Shown piece after piece: positions 46,693 to 56,328 of a DNA stretch of 64,000 nucleotides. The DNA lies in the NCBI RefSeq assembly GCF_900143095.1, contig NZ_FRDA01000002.1, forward strand, positions 248,001-312,000. Direction: 5' to 3'. The first letter of the stretch is position 1. Every line of letters starts with the position of its first letter. The notes beneath the pieces are model-generated. The model had not been told where the DNA came from and ran no database searches. It saw only the letters and a list, made by a program, of their open reading frames with translations. A program made the position numbers and the translations under genes. This DNA is from Pseudomonas asturiensis. GTDB taxonomy: Bacteria > Pseudomonadota > Gammaproteobacteria > Pseudomonadales > Pseudomonadaceae.

Positions 46693-48005
46693 TGCTTGTG
46701 CAGCAACCGATAGAACGTGGGTCGAGAAATCCCCAGAACCTTGGCCGCCACACTGAGGTTGTCGCTGTGGCGTGTCAGCACGTCGCACAGCGCCTGACGC
46801 TCGGCACGCGACTTGTATTCCTCTAGCGTTCCCATGCTGCTGGCAACGGCCTCCTCACCCAACAATCCCAGATCCGCCGCCTCGATCTGCCGACCTTCCG
46901 CCAGAACCAGCCCGCGCCGAACCCGGTTAGCCAGCTCTCGCACATTCCCCGGCCAGTCGTGTTTGCCCATGGAAATCAACGCGTCCTGACTGAAATTACG
47001 CGCGCGCCTTCCGGTTTCCTGACTGTAGAAATGGGCAAAGTGATTGGCCAGCATGGCCAGGTCGCCATGCCGCTCACGCAGCGGCGCGGTGCCGACCTGC
47101 AACACATTCAGCCGGTAGTACAAATCTTCCCGAAAACGCTTCTTGCGAATGGCCGCCTCCAAGTCCACATGGGTGGCGGCCAGCACCCGGACATCCACCG
47201 GTATCGGCTCACTGCCACCGATGCGTTCGATCTGTCGCTCCTGTAAAAAACGCAGCAGATGCGCCTGACTTTCCAACGGGAGATCACCGATCTCGTCCAG
47301 AAACAGCGTGCCGCCGTCCGCCGCTTCGATTCGGCCGATTTTGCGCTCCTGGGAACCGTTGAACGCACCTCTCTCGTAACCGAACAGATCGGCGTGGATC
47401 AAATGCTCGGCAATGGCACCGCAATTGACCGCTACGAACGGTTTGTTACGGCGCTGAGACTGGGAGTGCAACGTCCGTGCGACGAGCTCCTTGCCAGTGC
47501 CGCGCTCACCGCGAATCAGCACCGGCGATTCGGTGGGCGCGAGCTTGCTCAACAGCCGACGCAACTCCCGAATGGGTCGGCTTTCGCCCAGCATCTCGTG
47601 TTCACTGCTGGACGTCTGTGCCGCGCCCTGTGCTCGCAAACGCGCCATGCCATAGGCACGGCCCAGCGTGACCTGCATGCGAGCGACGTCGAACGGCAAG
47701 GTATGGAAATCAAAAAACCACTCGCACACGAAGTCGCCAATCTTCTCGCGACGCAGATCATCGGGTGCCAGCACAGCGATCCATTGGGTGTTGGTGCGGG
47801 TAATGAGCTCCTTGACCATGTCCGGACGCTCGAAGTGGTCAGGCATCAGGCGGATCAAACCCACATCACAGCTGAGATTGAGCGCCGACTCGAGCGTACT
47901 GCTGTCCACCGCCCATCCGGCAGCATGCAGGACAGGGATCAATTGATGACAATCGTCACAGGGGTCAACAATTAACAGACGTCGCGTTGGGGCCGATTCA
48001 TGCAT
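46680..48005 (-). CDS. VpsR-like enhancer-binding-protein-type regulator with altered GAFTGA
   Basis: A 441-aa regulator with an N-terminal VpsR-type pseudo-receiver (about 1-125), a sigma54-type AAA+ domain (about 140-370) and a Fis-type HTH ([20 protein letters not shown]) at the C-terminus. Walker A is [12 protein letters not shown], Walker B is FLDEIGDLP. The loop that contacts sigma-54, normally GAFTGA, reads GAFNGS here. In Vibrio VpsR lacks functional sigma-54 contacts and works with sigma-70 and c-di-GMP, so this protein may do likewise. It probably controls exopolysaccharide or a neighbouring function; the target is not in view. Confidence 0.88.
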   Translation of the reverse strand: MHESAPTRRLLIVDPCDDCHQLIPVLHAAGWAVDSSTLESALNLSCDVGLIRLMPDHFERPDMVKELITRTNTQWIAVLAPDDLRREKIGDFVCEWFFDFHTLPFDVARMQVTLGRAYGMARLRAQGAAQTSSSEHEMLGESRPIRELRRLLSKLAPTESPVLIRGERGTGKELVARTLHSQSQRRNKPFVAVNCGAIAEHLIHADLFGYERGAFNGSQERKIGRIEAADGGTLFLDEIGDLPLESQAHLLRFLQERQIERIGGSEPIPVDVRVLAATHVDLEAAIRKKRFREDLYYRLNVLQVGTAPLRERHGDLAMLANHFAHFYSQETGRRARNFSQDALISMGKHDWPGNVRELANRVRRGLVLAEGRQIEAADLGLLGEEAVASSMGTLEEYKSRAERQALCDVLTRHSDNLSVAAKVLGISRPTFYRLLHKHQIR

Positions 48006-48313
48006 AGAGGTTCCTTGGCGCCCGGCGTCGAATTAAGGTTATGAAAAACGTTTTATAAACAGTATGTTGGCGAGCCCGATCCTTACATTAGCAAATATTT
48101 GACACAGCCTTGTACCGTTTGCGTCTAACGGCAATAACCAAATGTCATGGTTGCCGTAACGTTGCGTTAACGGGATGGGCCGTAAAAAATTCTGAAAAAC
48201 TTCAAAAAAGTGTGTGACTCATGTGGCCCTCGCGTTCATCAACACAAGTAACCAGCCGGACGGTAAGCCCGCCGACGTGACTGAATTGATAAGGGCACTT
48301 TGAGGAATTGACC
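48006..48313. other. 308-bp divergent regulatory region
   Basis: AT-rich upstream region of the VpsR-like gene (minus) and an 88-aa ORF (plus). Imperfect dyads are visible, for example GGCAA...ACC / GGT..TGCC around 48130-48156. These may be autoregulatory operators; no known consensus is matched. Confidence 0.4.
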
Positions 48314-48580
48314 ATGAACGCCCCACTGCGCTTCAACGATGCACTTCTGATCGCTGGACACGCTTTTGAACCCTTCCAGTGTGTTGCCTGGGCACCACAG
48401 GACGGGAACGGCGAACTGAGCCTGACCGTAATAGACCGCACCAGCACCCGCATCGGCCGCAAGCAGATTCCGAGCAGCACCTATTCGGACAAGCAGCAAC
48501 TGGCCAGCGCCCTGGAGCAGGCCCGCGCTGAAATCAGTAACGAAGGGTATGACCTCAAGCCCTGGACCATGCCGGCCTGA
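48314..48580 (+). CDS. Small conserved hypothetical protein (88 aa)
   Basis: Starts at ATG 48314 with a TGAGGA ribosome site. The 88-aa product (FEPFQCVAWAPQDGNGELSL and a C-terminal helix SDKQQLASALEQARAEI) has no signal peptide or TM segment. It looks like a small alpha/beta domain; I do not recognise the family. Divergent from the VpsR-like gene, followed by a REP-containing region. Confidence 0.6.
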   Translation: MNAPLRFNDALLIAGHAFEPFQCVAWAPQDGNGELSLTVIDRTSTRIGRKQIPSSTYSDKQQLASALEQARAEISNEGYDLKPWTMPA

Positions 48581-48649
48581 AGTGAGGCGAGGGCCAGGAT
48601 CATTGACTGATCAGGCCCTCGCTTGCAGTTTGTTGAGTAGGCAAACGTG

Positions 48650-48804
48650 ATTGAAAACCGGCCTCAGTCAGTGGGAGCGGACTTGTCCGCGAAGGGGGCG
48701 GTACATTCAGCCGAAGTATTACGCCTGAAAGTCAGTCTTCGTGGACAAACGGAACGCCGCCCGGTCCACGTCTACGGATTGAAAACCGGTTTCAGTCAGT
48801 GGGG
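48650..48804. repeat. REP element pair with flanking direct repeats
   Basis: 48671-48705 is a Pseudomonas REP: GTGGGAGCGGACTTGTCCGC with the hairpin GCGGAC (48677-48682) / GTCCGC (48685-48690). A related but decayed unit in the opposite sense occupies about 48738-48770, with dyad GTGGAC (48741-48746) / GTCCAC (48764-48769). Both are preceded or followed by a near-identical 27-bp direct repeat that starts ATTGAAAACCGG (48650 and 48778). This resembles a BIME. No gene lies in 48581-48893. Confidence 0.7.
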
Positions 48805-48893
48805 GTAAGGTCCTGTAACGGGCGCTTCTGGCCCCCTGCTTTCGTGAGCAAGCTGACGCCCACGCAGAGATGGGCATGATCGCTGGATGAAGC

Positions 48894-49568
48894 TCAGCCC
48901 AACGTCCCCAGCTCATCAATATGCCGATAATCCGCCCCCAGCCCGCGCGCCAGCTCTCGTGCTCTTCCCAGCCGGATCGGACCTTTTTCCACATCAACCA
49001 ATAGACTCGGGCAGTCGAATGCCAAGAGCGCTGGCATATGTTTGAGCCTGCCGTCGGTCAGCACCAGCACCCGCTGTTGTTCTGACGGAAAGCGCTTGCT
49101 GCGTTTTGCCAGCCACAGCCGGGCCTGCTCCAGAGCCTCCGTAAGAGGCGTTCCGCCGCCCGCCCCCAATGCATCCAGCCATGAACTCAGCGCAGCTGAT
49201 GCTTTCAGACCTTGATGCTGCCAGCGCGGCGCGTTGCCACTGGCCGTGAGCAAGGCCAGTCGGGCGCGGCGTCGATAGGCGTCGTCAAATACCTGGGACA
49301 GCAGGCCCTTTGCCTGGCTCAGTGCCTGATGACGTTTCGTCGAAGCAGACGCATCGACAATCACCAGCAACAGCTCATGGGGGCGACTGCTGCGCGGCTG
49401 ACGAACCAGATCGCTGGCCTTTTTCGGACGTCCCTTCATCAACGTCGGCAGCCATTGCACCGGCCCATCCGAGCCTGCGCGTAATGCGCCGGTTTTGCCC
49501 GAAGCCAGTCGACCCGGCCGGGGAACGGCATCCGCCCCCTTCGAGCGTTGGGGGCGGATGCCTAAGGC
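48894..49568 (-). CDS. chlD: von Willebrand (ChlD-type) C-terminal part of cobaltochelatase medium subunit, reached by -1 frameshift
   Basis: A MIDAS-containing VWA domain: [20 protein letters not shown] (DxSxS), then a Thr in [12 protein letters not shown] and [11 protein letters not shown]. Taken alone, the only start is GTG 49460 (188 aa) with no clear ribosome site. The open frame continues upstream to 49568 and encodes an Ala/Gly/Pro/Arg linker ([20 protein letters not shown]) of the kind that joins the AAA+ and VWA parts in ChlD. Frame arithmetic shows it is the -1 frame relative to chlI at the A AAA AAG site, giving a 341+224-residue fusion of about 565 aa. Confidence 0.85.
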   Translation of the reverse strand, partial: ALGIRPQRSKGADAVPRPGRLASGKTGALRAGSDGPVQWLPTLMKGRPKKASDLVRQPRSSRPHELLLVIVDASASTKRHQALSQAKGLLSQVFDDAYRRRARLALLTASGNAPRWQHQGLKASAALSSWLDALGAGGGTPLTEALEQARLWLAKRSKRFPSEQQRVLVLTDGRLKHMPALLAFDCPSLLVDVEKGPIRLGRARELARGLGADYRHIDELGTLG

Positions 49569-49574
49569 TTTTTT
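49527..49574 (-). promoter_or_regulatory. Programmed -1 ribosomal frameshift signal at the chlI/chlD junction
   Basis: On the minus strand the slippery heptamer A AAA AAG (49574-49568) lies in the zero frame of chlI as CCA AAA AAG CCT TAG. After a 5-nt spacer a perfect 13-bp hairpin follows: GGCATCCGCCCCC (49562-49550) and GGGGGCGGATGCC (49539-49527), with a 10-nt loop. The zero-frame stop TAG sits one codon after the slip. After a -1 slip the codons read AAA AAA GCC and stay open through the VWA domain. All three parts of a classical -1 signal are present. Confidence 0.88.
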
Positions 49575-50590
49575 GGCCAGCTCGGCACTTCGCGGCGCGA
49601 TCCGGTAGGCACTGTTTGAGCCGGCAGCTCACCCCAACTGCCCTGCCCGCTCTGGTTATCCGGTTTTTCGGAAGAACCTGAAGGCGGTGTCTCTGGCGAT
49701 TGCGGTGATGGCGGCGACGGTTCGCGACGGCGATGGCGCAGGGCAAACTCCGCCACGGCGTCAATGTCCTGCTCCTCGATCACCTCGACACCCCGCCAGG
49801 CCGCGTGTGCCCGTGCGGCGCGCAGCCAGACCAGATCGGCGCGCATCCCGTCAACGCCAGCCGCAAAGCAGCGTTCGGTGATCAGCGCCAACGACGTGTC
49901 ATCCAGCGCAATGCCCGCCAGCAGCGAACGCGCGTGTTCGCAACGCTGTTTCAGAGCATCCTGCTCAGGCGCCCACTGGGCACAGAATGACTGTGGATCT
50001 GCGTCGAAGTCCAGACGCCTGCGGATGATCTGGCCCCGCTCGGCCGGCAACATCTGCCCGCTCAACGCCACGTTCAAGCCGAAGCGATCCAGCAACTGCG
50101 GGCGCAGTTCGCCCTCTTCCGGATTCATGGTGCCAATCAGCACGAATCGAGCGGCGTGACGATGGGAAATACCATCACGCTCCACCAGATTGACGCCACT
50201 GGCCGCGACATCCAGCAGCAGGTCCACCAGGTGATCGGCCAGCAGGTTGACCTCGTCGACGTACAGTACGCCGCCGTCGGCCTTGGCCAGCACGCCGGGC
50301 GAGAAACGCGCCCGGCTTTCGGAGAGCGCGACATCCAGATCCAGCGTGCCCACCAGCCGCTCTTCGGTCGCGCCCAACGGCAGCGTCACGAACTGCCCGC
50401 TGGCGAGCAGATCAGCCAGACCGCGCGCCAGGGTCGATTTGGCCATGCCTCGAGGCCCCTCGATCAGCACACCGCCGATGCGCGGATCAATGGCCGTCAG
50501 GCACAACGCGAGTTTCAGGTCATCGGCGCCCACGACGGCGGCCAGTGGAAAATGCGGCGTGTTGGCAAGGCTTGAGTCAGGCACGGTCAT
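49562..50590 (-). CDS. chlI: ChlI-type AAA+ ATPase, small subunit of cobaltochelatase
   Basis: The 342-aa zero-frame product is a ChlI/BchI-like AAA+ ATPase: Walker A in [20 protein letters not shown], Walker [11 protein letters not shown], sensor and insertion features and [19 protein letters not shown]. It ends WPKKP at the frameshift site, leaving an acidic/proline-rich tail ([20 protein letters not shown]) that matches the ChlD linker. It starts at ATG 50590, overlapping the cobN stop by one base. Together with the -1 product it would supply ATPase subunits for CobN. Confidence 0.92.
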   Translation of the reverse strand: MTVPDSSLANTPHFPLAAVVGADDLKLALCLTAIDPRIGGVLIEGPRGMAKSTLARGLADLLASGQFVTLPLGATEERLVGTLDLDVALSESRARFSPGVLAKADGGVLYVDEVNLLADHLVDLLLDVAASGVNLVERDGISHRHAARFVLIGTMNPEEGELRPQLLDRFGLNVALSGQMLPAERGQIIRRRLDFDADPQSFCAQWAPEQDALKQRCEHARSLLAGIALDDTSLALITERCFAAGVDGMRADLVWLRAARAHAAWRGVEVIEEQDIDAVAEFALRHRRREPSPPSPQSPETPPSGSSEKPDNQSGQGSWGELPAQTVPTGSRREVPSWPKKP

Positions 50591-53500
50591 CAGTTCTCTT
50601 CTATATCCAGCAGCAGGTTTTCCAGGGCTTGCTGATAATCGCCCGGATCCTGCCAGAGCCCGCGCTGCTGAGCTTCAAGCATGCGCTCGGTCATGTCGCG
50701 CAGGGCATCGGGGTTGTGCTGCTCAATGAATTCGCGGGTCGACGCATCAAGCAGGTAGGCATCAGCCAACAGTGCATATTGATGATCATCAATCAGTTCG
50801 GTGGTGGCGTCGAATGCGAACAGAAAGTCCACCGTGGCCGCCATTTCGAACGCACCTTTGTAGCCGTGACGTTTCACGCCGTCGATCCACTTGGGGTTCG
50901 CTGCCCGCGAACGTATCACGCGGTTCAGCTCTTCCTTTAAGGTACGGATTTTCGGCAGGTCCGGCTGGCTGTGATCGCCATGATAGCTCGCTGTCTTCTC
51001 GCCGCTGAGGGTTTCGGCGGCGGCCAGCATGCCACCTTGAAACTGGTAATAGTCATTGGAGTCCAGCAAATCGTGTTCGCGGTTGTCCTGATTCTGCACC
51101 ACCGCCTGCACCTGAGACAGGCGCTGAGCGAAGCGCTGCCGGGCAGGCGTACCTTCATCGGAAGCGCCATAGGCGTAGCCACCCCAGTTCAGGTAGACCT
51201 CGGCCAGATCCTCACGACTCTGCCACAAGCGACCATCAATAGCGCCCTGAACGCCAGCGCCATAGGCGCCCGGCTTGGCACCAAAGATTCGCCAGCCTGC
51301 CTGACGTGCCGCTTCGTCCTCGCTCATTCCCTCGGCGATGAAACTCTGTCGCTCTTCACGCACCCGGGCGGCAATCGGGTTCAGGTCATCCGGCTCGTCG
51401 AGCGCCGCAACGGCCTGCACGGCCGCGTCGAACAGACGAATCAGGTTGGCAAAGGCATCGCGAAAGAAACCGGACACCCGCAATGTCACGTCCACACGCG
51501 GACGATCCAACAGGCTGACCGGCAGAATCTCGAAGTCGTCGACACGCTGGCTGCCCGTCGCCCAGACCGGACGCACGCCCATCAGCGCCATGGCCTGCGC
51601 GATGTCGTCACCGCCGGTGCGCATGGTCGCTGTGCCCCAGACCGACAGACCCAGTTGCCGCAAATGGTCGCCGTGATCCTGTAAATGACGTTCCAGCAGC
51701 AGGTTGGCCGACTGAAAGCCGATCCGCCAGGCGGTGGTGGTCGGCAGGTTGCGCACGTCCACGCTGAAGAAATTACGCCCGGTCGGCAACACGTCCAGCC
51801 GCCCGCGACTCGGCGCACCACTGGGTCCCGCCGGTACGAAGCGACCACTCAAGGCCGCGAGCATGCCCTGCATTTCGCCGGGGCCACAGGCGTCGAGACG
51901 TGGCGCGACCACTTCGCGCAGGCTGTCGAGAATCAGCGACAGGTCGGCGTGCGCCGGTAGATTCGTTACGTCCTGACCCTGGGTGATACGTTCAATCAAG
52001 GCCGCAGCGTACAGCTCAAGGCGCTCACGTGCGTCGCCAGCCGTGCGCCACGGGTCGGCGCTCAAGGCCAGTAGTTCAGCTGGGCGCGGACCTTGCCAGG
52101 GTTCGGCAAGCTCACAATCCAGCGGGTCGAAGCCCAGGCCAAACGCCTTGCTCAAGGCACGTAGCAGACTCGACTGCGCACCGCGCCCGTCGCCACGCGG
52201 AATACGCAACAGCGCCAGCAGCGTGTCGATACGCAAACGGCCTTCAGGTGACTGGCCAAATATATGCAGCCCGTCGCGAATCTGCGACTCCTTCAAGTCA
52301 CAAAGGTAGGTATCCAGACGCGGCAGCCAGATGGCCGCGTCGGCATCGCTGTCAGTCGTCCCTTCCAACGCCAGCTCGCGGTCGATCCGGGTTTCGCGCA
52401 CCAGATTCAGAATGTCGCGCTGCAGTTCGCGGGCGCGCCGCGGGTCGAGCAGTTGCGCTTCGTAGTATTCGTCCGCCAGCAACTCAAGATCGCGCAACGG
52501 TCCATAGGTTTCGGCGCGAGTCAGCGGCGGCATCAGGTGGTCGATAATGACGGCCTGCGTGCGTCGCTTGGCCTGCGCGCCCTCACCCGGATCATTGACG
52601 ATGAACGGATAGATATTCGGCATTGCGCCCAGCACCGCATCCGGCCAGCAGTTCTCGGACAGGCCGACGCCCTTGCCGGGCAGCCACTCCAGGTTGCCGT
52701 GCTTGCCGACATGCACCACGGCGTGCGCGCCGTAGGCCTTGCGTAGCCAGAAGTAGAAGGCAAGGTAGCCGTGCGGCGGCACCAGATCCGGGTCGTGATA
52801 CACCGCACTGGGATCGACCTGATAACCACGCGCCGGCTGAATGCCGATGAACGTCAGGCCAAAACGTAGACCTGCGATCATCATCCGGCCGCCGCGAAAC
52901 ATCGGATCGGCATCCGGCGCGCCCCAACGGGCATGTACCGCATCGCGATTGGCCTGTGGCAGCGCGTTGAACGCTTCAAGGTATTCATCCAGCGCCATGC
53001 TTTGCTGACACGGACGCTGATCAATGCTGTCCAGATCATTGGTCACGCCGCCGAGCAATTGCTGAATCAGCTCGGTGCCGCTGTCAGGCAGCTCGGCCAG
53101 CGGATAGCCCTCAGCCTGCATGGCGCGCAGGATGTTCAACGCGGCAGCGGGTGTGTCGAGCCCGACGCCATTGCCGATCCGGCCATCGCGGGTCGGGTAA
53201 TTGGCGAGAATCAGTGCCACGCGCTTGTCGGCGTTGGGCAGGCGTGCCAGCAGAATCCAGCGTCTGGCCAGTTGTGCGACAAAATCCATGCGCTCAGGGT
53301 GCGCGCGGTAACAGACCACATCGGACTGACTGCGCTCGCTACGCCATGCCAGGTCCTTGAAGCTGATCGGCCGACTGATGATGCGCCCGTCCAGTTCCGG
53401 CAAGGCAATGTGCATCGCCAGGTCGCGGGCCCCCAAGCCCTGCTCGCTGGCCTGCCACGCGGGCTGGTTGTCCTGCGCACAGATGGCCTGTATGACGGGC

Positions 53501-54354
53501 ACATCGCGCCGAAAAGGCCGTAAATGCGGGGCTTCAGGACTCGACTGGGCAAAGCCGGTGGTGTTGAGAATCAGCTCGACACCGGCCTCATCCAGCCAGT
53601 CTTCGACCTGTTTGAAGCAGCCCGGCTCTTTAAGGCTGGCGACTGCAATCGGCAACGGGTTAAGGCCATGCGCCTGCAACCGCTCGCAGAATTCGTCGAT
53701 GAACCCCGTGTTGGCCGCCTGCAGGTGCGAACGATAGAACAGCAGTGCAGCCACCGGCTGGTCACTGTGCCAATCGGCCTGCCAGTCGGCCAGTACGGCA
53801 GTTGCCCGCTTCGGATGATAAACAGCGGTACGTGGTAGCGGCTGAGGCTCGGCCCAGGCGTAATCTTGACCGAGCCAGGTGCTGGCGATGCAGCTATAAA
53901 GGTCCAGTGCATTCTGTAGACCGCCCTGACGCAGGAATTGCCACAGGCGGTTGCAGTCGTTCGCTGCAACGGTGCTCAGGTCGATCAGTTCCGGATCGTG
54001 CCGGTCACAGCCCGGTACCATAATCACCGTGACGCCTTGCGCAGCCAGCGCCATCAGCCGCTCGACGCCGTAGCGCCAATAACCAATGCCGCCGTGCAGG
54101 GAAAGCAAAATCACTTTGGCGTGACGCAGTACTTCATCGACATACAGATCGACCGACGCGTGATTCTGCACCTGCATCGGGTTGGCCAGGCGCAGGCTGG
54201 GGTAATCCTCGGGCAACTGCCGGGCCGCTTCGGCCAGCAGCGCCAGACTTGAATCGCCGCTGCAGAGAATCACCAGCTCGGCCGGGGTTTGTCCCAGGTC
54301 AGCGATGCTGTCATCGGGTACGAAACCGCCGGGCTGGGTTCTCAGCAGGTGCAT
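50590..54354 (-). CDS. cobN: Cobaltochelatase large subunit CobN
   Basis: Inserts Co2+ into hydrogenobyrinic acid a,c-diamide in aerobic B12 synthesis. The 1254-aa protein shows the CobN core: [20 protein letters not shown] (chelatase metal/tetrapyrrole region), GGFVPAG-like [19 protein letters not shown], and conserved [21 protein letters not shown]. It follows cobW (3-bp gap) and precedes chlI (TGATG overlap), all on the minus strand under a cobalamin riboswitch. The cobS/cobT partners are not here, consistent with use of ChlI/ChlD-type ATPases. Confidence 0.95.
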   Translation of the reverse strand: MHLLRTQPGGFVPDDSIADLGQTPAELVILCSGDSSLALLAEAARQLPEDYPSLRLANPMQVQNHASVDLYVDEVLRHAKVILLSLHGGIGYWRYGVERLMALAAQGVTVIMVPGCDRHDPELIDLSTVAANDCNRLWQFLRQGGLQNALDLYSCIASTWLGQDYAWAEPQPLPRTAVYHPKRATAVLADWQADWHSDQPVAALLFYRSHLQAANTGFIDEFCERLQAHGLNPLPIAVASLKEPGCFKQVEDWLDEAGVELILNTTGFAQSSPEAPHLRPFRRDVPVIQAICAQDNQPAWQASEQGLGARDLAMHIALPELDGRIISRPISFKDLAWRSERSQSDVVCYRAHPERMDFVAQLARRWILLARLPNADKRVALILANYPTRDGRIGNGVGLDTPAAALNILRAMQAEGYPLAELPDSGTELIQQLLGGVTNDLDSIDQRPCQQSMALDEYLEAFNALPQANRDAVHARWGAPDADPMFRGGRMMIAGLRFGLTFIGIQPARGYQVDPSAVYHDPDLVPPHGYLAFYFWLRKAYGAHAVVHVGKHGNLEWLPGKGVGLSENCWPDAVLGAMPNIYPFIVNDPGEGAQAKRRTQAVIIDHLMPPLTRAETYGPLRDLELLADEYYEAQLLDPRRARELQRDILNLVRETRIDRELALEGTTDSDADAAIWLPRLDTYLCDLKESQIRDGLHIFGQSPEGRLRIDTLLALLRIPRGDGRGAQSSLLRALSKAFGLGFDPLDCELAEPWQGPRPAELLALSADPWRTAGDARERLELYAAALIERITQGQDVTNLPAHADLSLILDSLREVVAPRLDACGPGEMQGMLAALSGRFVPAGPSGAPSRGRLDVLPTGRNFFSVDVRNLPTTTAWRIGFQSANLLLERHLQDHGDHLRQLGLSVWGTATMRTGGDDIAQAMALMGVRPVWATGSQRVDDFEILPVSLLDRPRVDVTLRVSGFFRDAFANLIRLFDAAVQAVAALDEPDDLNPIAARVREERQSFIAEGMSEDEAARQAGWRIFGAKPGAYGAGVQGAIDGRLWQSREDLAEVYLNWGGYAYGASDEGTPARQRFAQRLSQVQAVVQNQDNREHDLLDSNDYYQFQGGMLAAAETLSGEKTASYHGDHSQPDLPKIRTLKEELNRVIRSRAANPKWIDGVKRHGYKGAFEMAATVDFLFAFDATTELIDDHQYALLADAYLLDASTREFIEQHNPDALRDMTERMLEAQQRGLWQDPGDYQQALENLLLDIEEN

Positions 54355-54357
54355 GGG

Positions 54358-55419
54358 TCAGCCCGCGATGGCAGCGTTGAGTTGCGCTTCCAGTGCAGCG
54401 GCGTCCAGTTCCTGGCCGATCAGCACCAGATTGGTCAGTCGCTCTTCGTCGGCGCGCCAGGCACGATCAAAGTGCTTGTCAAAACGCGTACCCACACCCT
54501 GGATCAGCAGACGCATCGGCTTGCCAGGAATAGCCGCGAAGCCTTTGACGCGAAGAATGCCGTGCTGCACGACCAGTTGAGTCAGCGCATTGAGCAATAC
54601 GGCCTCATCAGCCTGCGGCAATTTGATGGAAATCGAATCGAAGGCGTCGTGATCGTGGTCATCATCTTCACCATCGTGATGGTCATGGTGAGTCTTGCGA
54701 CCGTCTATGTGCACTTCGGATTCGGCACCGACACCCAACAACACGTTGATCGGCAAACGGCCGCTGCTGGCCTCGATCACTTTCACGGCAGGCGGCAACT
54801 CTTCTGCAACTTCGGCGCGCACCGCAGCAAGACCGTCGGCGTCCATCATGTCGGCCTTGTTGAGGATGACCAGATCGGCGCTGGCCAGCTGATCGGCAAA
54901 CAGCTCATGCAGGGGCGACTCGTGATCCAGATTCGGGTCCAGTTTGCGCTGGGCATCGACCTGATCCGGGAAGGCGGCGAAAGTGCCTGCCAATACCGCC
55001 GGGCTATCGACCACGGTGATGACCGCATCGACCGTGCAGGCGTTACGAATTTCCGGCCACTGAAACGCTTGAACCAGAGGTTTTGGCAGCGCCAGGCCGC
55101 TGGTTTCGATCAGGATGTGGTCCAGGTCGCCACGACGGGCCACCAGTTCACGCATCACTGGAAAGAACTCTTCCTGAACCGTACAGCACAGGCAGCCGTT
55201 GGCCAGTTCATAAACGCGGCCGTTGGCTTCTTCTTCGGTGCAACCGATGGTGCACTGCTTGAGGATTTCGCCGTCGATACCCAGTTCGCCGAACTCGTTG
55301 ACGATCACCGCGATGCGCCGCCCTTCGGCGTTATCGAGCATGTGCCGCAACAGGGTGGTTTTGCCCGAGCCCAGAAAGCCGGTGACGATGGTGACGGGAA
55401 GCTTGGCCAGTGTTTTCAT
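54358..55419 (-). CDS. cobW: CobW GTPase, cobalamin-linked metallochaperone
   Basis: COG0523-family GTPase thought to deliver Co2+ to CobN. The 353-aa protein starts at ATG 55419 (MKTLAKLPVTIVTGFLGSGK), with P-loop GFLGSGKTTLLRHML, the metal motif GCLCCTVQEE (CxCC), a guanine-specificity NKAD (ILNKADMMD) and a His/Asp-rich loop (HHDHHDGEDDDHDHD) that can bind metal. It is the first gene of the riboswitch-controlled cobW-cobN-chlI/chlD operon, with an AAAGGG ribosome site. Confidence 0.95.
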   Translation of the reverse strand: MKTLAKLPVTIVTGFLGSGKTTLLRHMLDNAEGRRIAVIVNEFGELGIDGEILKQCTIGCTEEEANGRVYELANGCLCCTVQEEFFPVMRELVARRGDLDHILIETSGLALPKPLVQAFQWPEIRNACTVDAVITVVDSPAVLAGTFAAFPDQVDAQRKLDPNLDHESPLHELFADQLASADLVILNKADMMDADGLAAVRAEVAEELPPAVKVIEASSGRLPINVLLGVGAESEVHIDGRKTHHDHHDGEDDDHDHDAFDSISIKLPQADEAVLLNALTQLVVQHGILRVKGFAAIPGKPMRLLIQGVGTRFDKHFDRAWRADEERLTNLVLIGQELDAAALEAQLNAAIAG

Positions 55420-55536
55420 CAGGTGCCCTTTGGCAATGCGGCGGGCATACAGGACGAGGGCCGCATGCGATGCACACGGATCAAATCGCCACCGGATCAC
55501 CCCGCCCGGTTGTAATGAGAATTCGCAGGCCTTGGC

Positions 55537-55744
55537 CCGGTTCGAGGCAGGTCTCCTGGCTTACGGTGGCGTCTGGCGGGCTGTCGGAGCCGTGCCAATA
55601 CGCATTCATCGCGCCTTCCCGCCTGGGCAGTGGCTGTGCAATGAACATGACCGTTTACAGTTGCGGGGGCAGCTGCGGCATCGACCGCATTCCCGTCTTA
55701 GCTGCGCTTGAGCACTGAGCTGCAAACGAAGAACCTCGAACCGG
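55537..55744 (-). promoter_or_regulatory. Cobalamin (AdoCbl) riboswitch upstream of cobW
   Basis: Read on the minus strand it has the canonical order: P1 CCGGTTCGAGG (55744-55734), TGCCCCCGCAACTGTAA, the B12 box with AGCCACTGCC and GGCGGGAAGG, and the closing GCCAGGAGACCTGCC followed by CCTCGAACCGG (55547-55537), which pairs perfectly with the first arm (11 bp). It leads into cobW after about 118 nt. Cobalamin would repress the operon. Confidence 0.93.
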
Positions 55745-55821
55745 CAAGGCTACGCAGTGACCGCTGGCAGGTCAATCGTTGAGATTGACGATCCCACGCC
55801 GCGCATGCTCTCCTGTGCGCC

Positions 55822-56012
55822 TTGTTACGGGTGCCCCTCACGGGGTGAAACGGGAAACCGGTGCGCTCAGGTCGCTGAGCAAGTCCGGTGCTGCCCCCGC
55901 AACGGTAAGCGAGAGGAAGTCAGATCCACTGTGCTCAGGCATGGGAAGGTGACTTCAACGGATTGACATCATTGTCAGGCCCCTCGCGAGCCCGGAGACC
56001 GGCCCGCTACGC
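55822..56012 (+). promoter_or_regulatory. Second cobalamin riboswitch upstream of cbtB
   Basis: Plus-strand motifs in order: GGGTGCCCCTCACGGGGTG, AAACGGGAAACCGGTGC, GCTGCCCCCGCAACGGTAAG, CCACTGTGC with GGCATGGGAAGGTG, and GAGCCCGGAGACCGGCCCG at the 3' end. This is a second AdoCbl aptamer, divergent from the first by about 80 bp. It controls cbtB-cbtA-cobE-cobM. Confidence 0.92.
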
Positions 56013-56132
56013 TTTCAAATGACACACCCGCGGTGGGCGGGCGCCGTTGAAAACCTCTGACGTCCGTCAGTGGGTATCTGTGCGCATGGCCTGCTTTCAC
56101 ACTCAAGACGCGACAACTCTAGAGGGAACGCC

Positions 56133-56318
56133 ATGACGACCATCAGCAGCAGCCCATCGGCCGCAGCCAGCTCCACCCGAACCCAACGCCTTACCGCGGC
56201 GATCAGCGCGGCGCTGCTGGGCGCGTGCCTGGTGTACTTCGCCGGGTTTTCGCACATTGCCGCCGTGCACAATGCCGCGCATGACACCCGTCACAGCGCC
56301 GCCTTCCCTTGTCATTGA
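56133..56318 (+). CDS. cbtB: CbtB, small cobalt-transport subunit
   Basis: A 61-aa one-helix membrane protein (AAISAALLGACLVYFAGFSH) with a C-terminal metal-binding tail (HIAAVHNAAHDTRHSAAFPCH) rich in His and a final CH, the hallmark of CbtB. With CbtA it is a predicted cobalt uptake system found under B12 riboswitches. ATG 56133 has AGAGGGAA upstream and is the first gene after the riboswitch. Confidence 0.9.
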   Translation: MTTISSSPSAAASSTRTQRLTAAISAALLGACLVYFAGFSHIAAVHNAAHDTRHSAAFPCH

Positions 56319-56328
56319 GGACAACACA

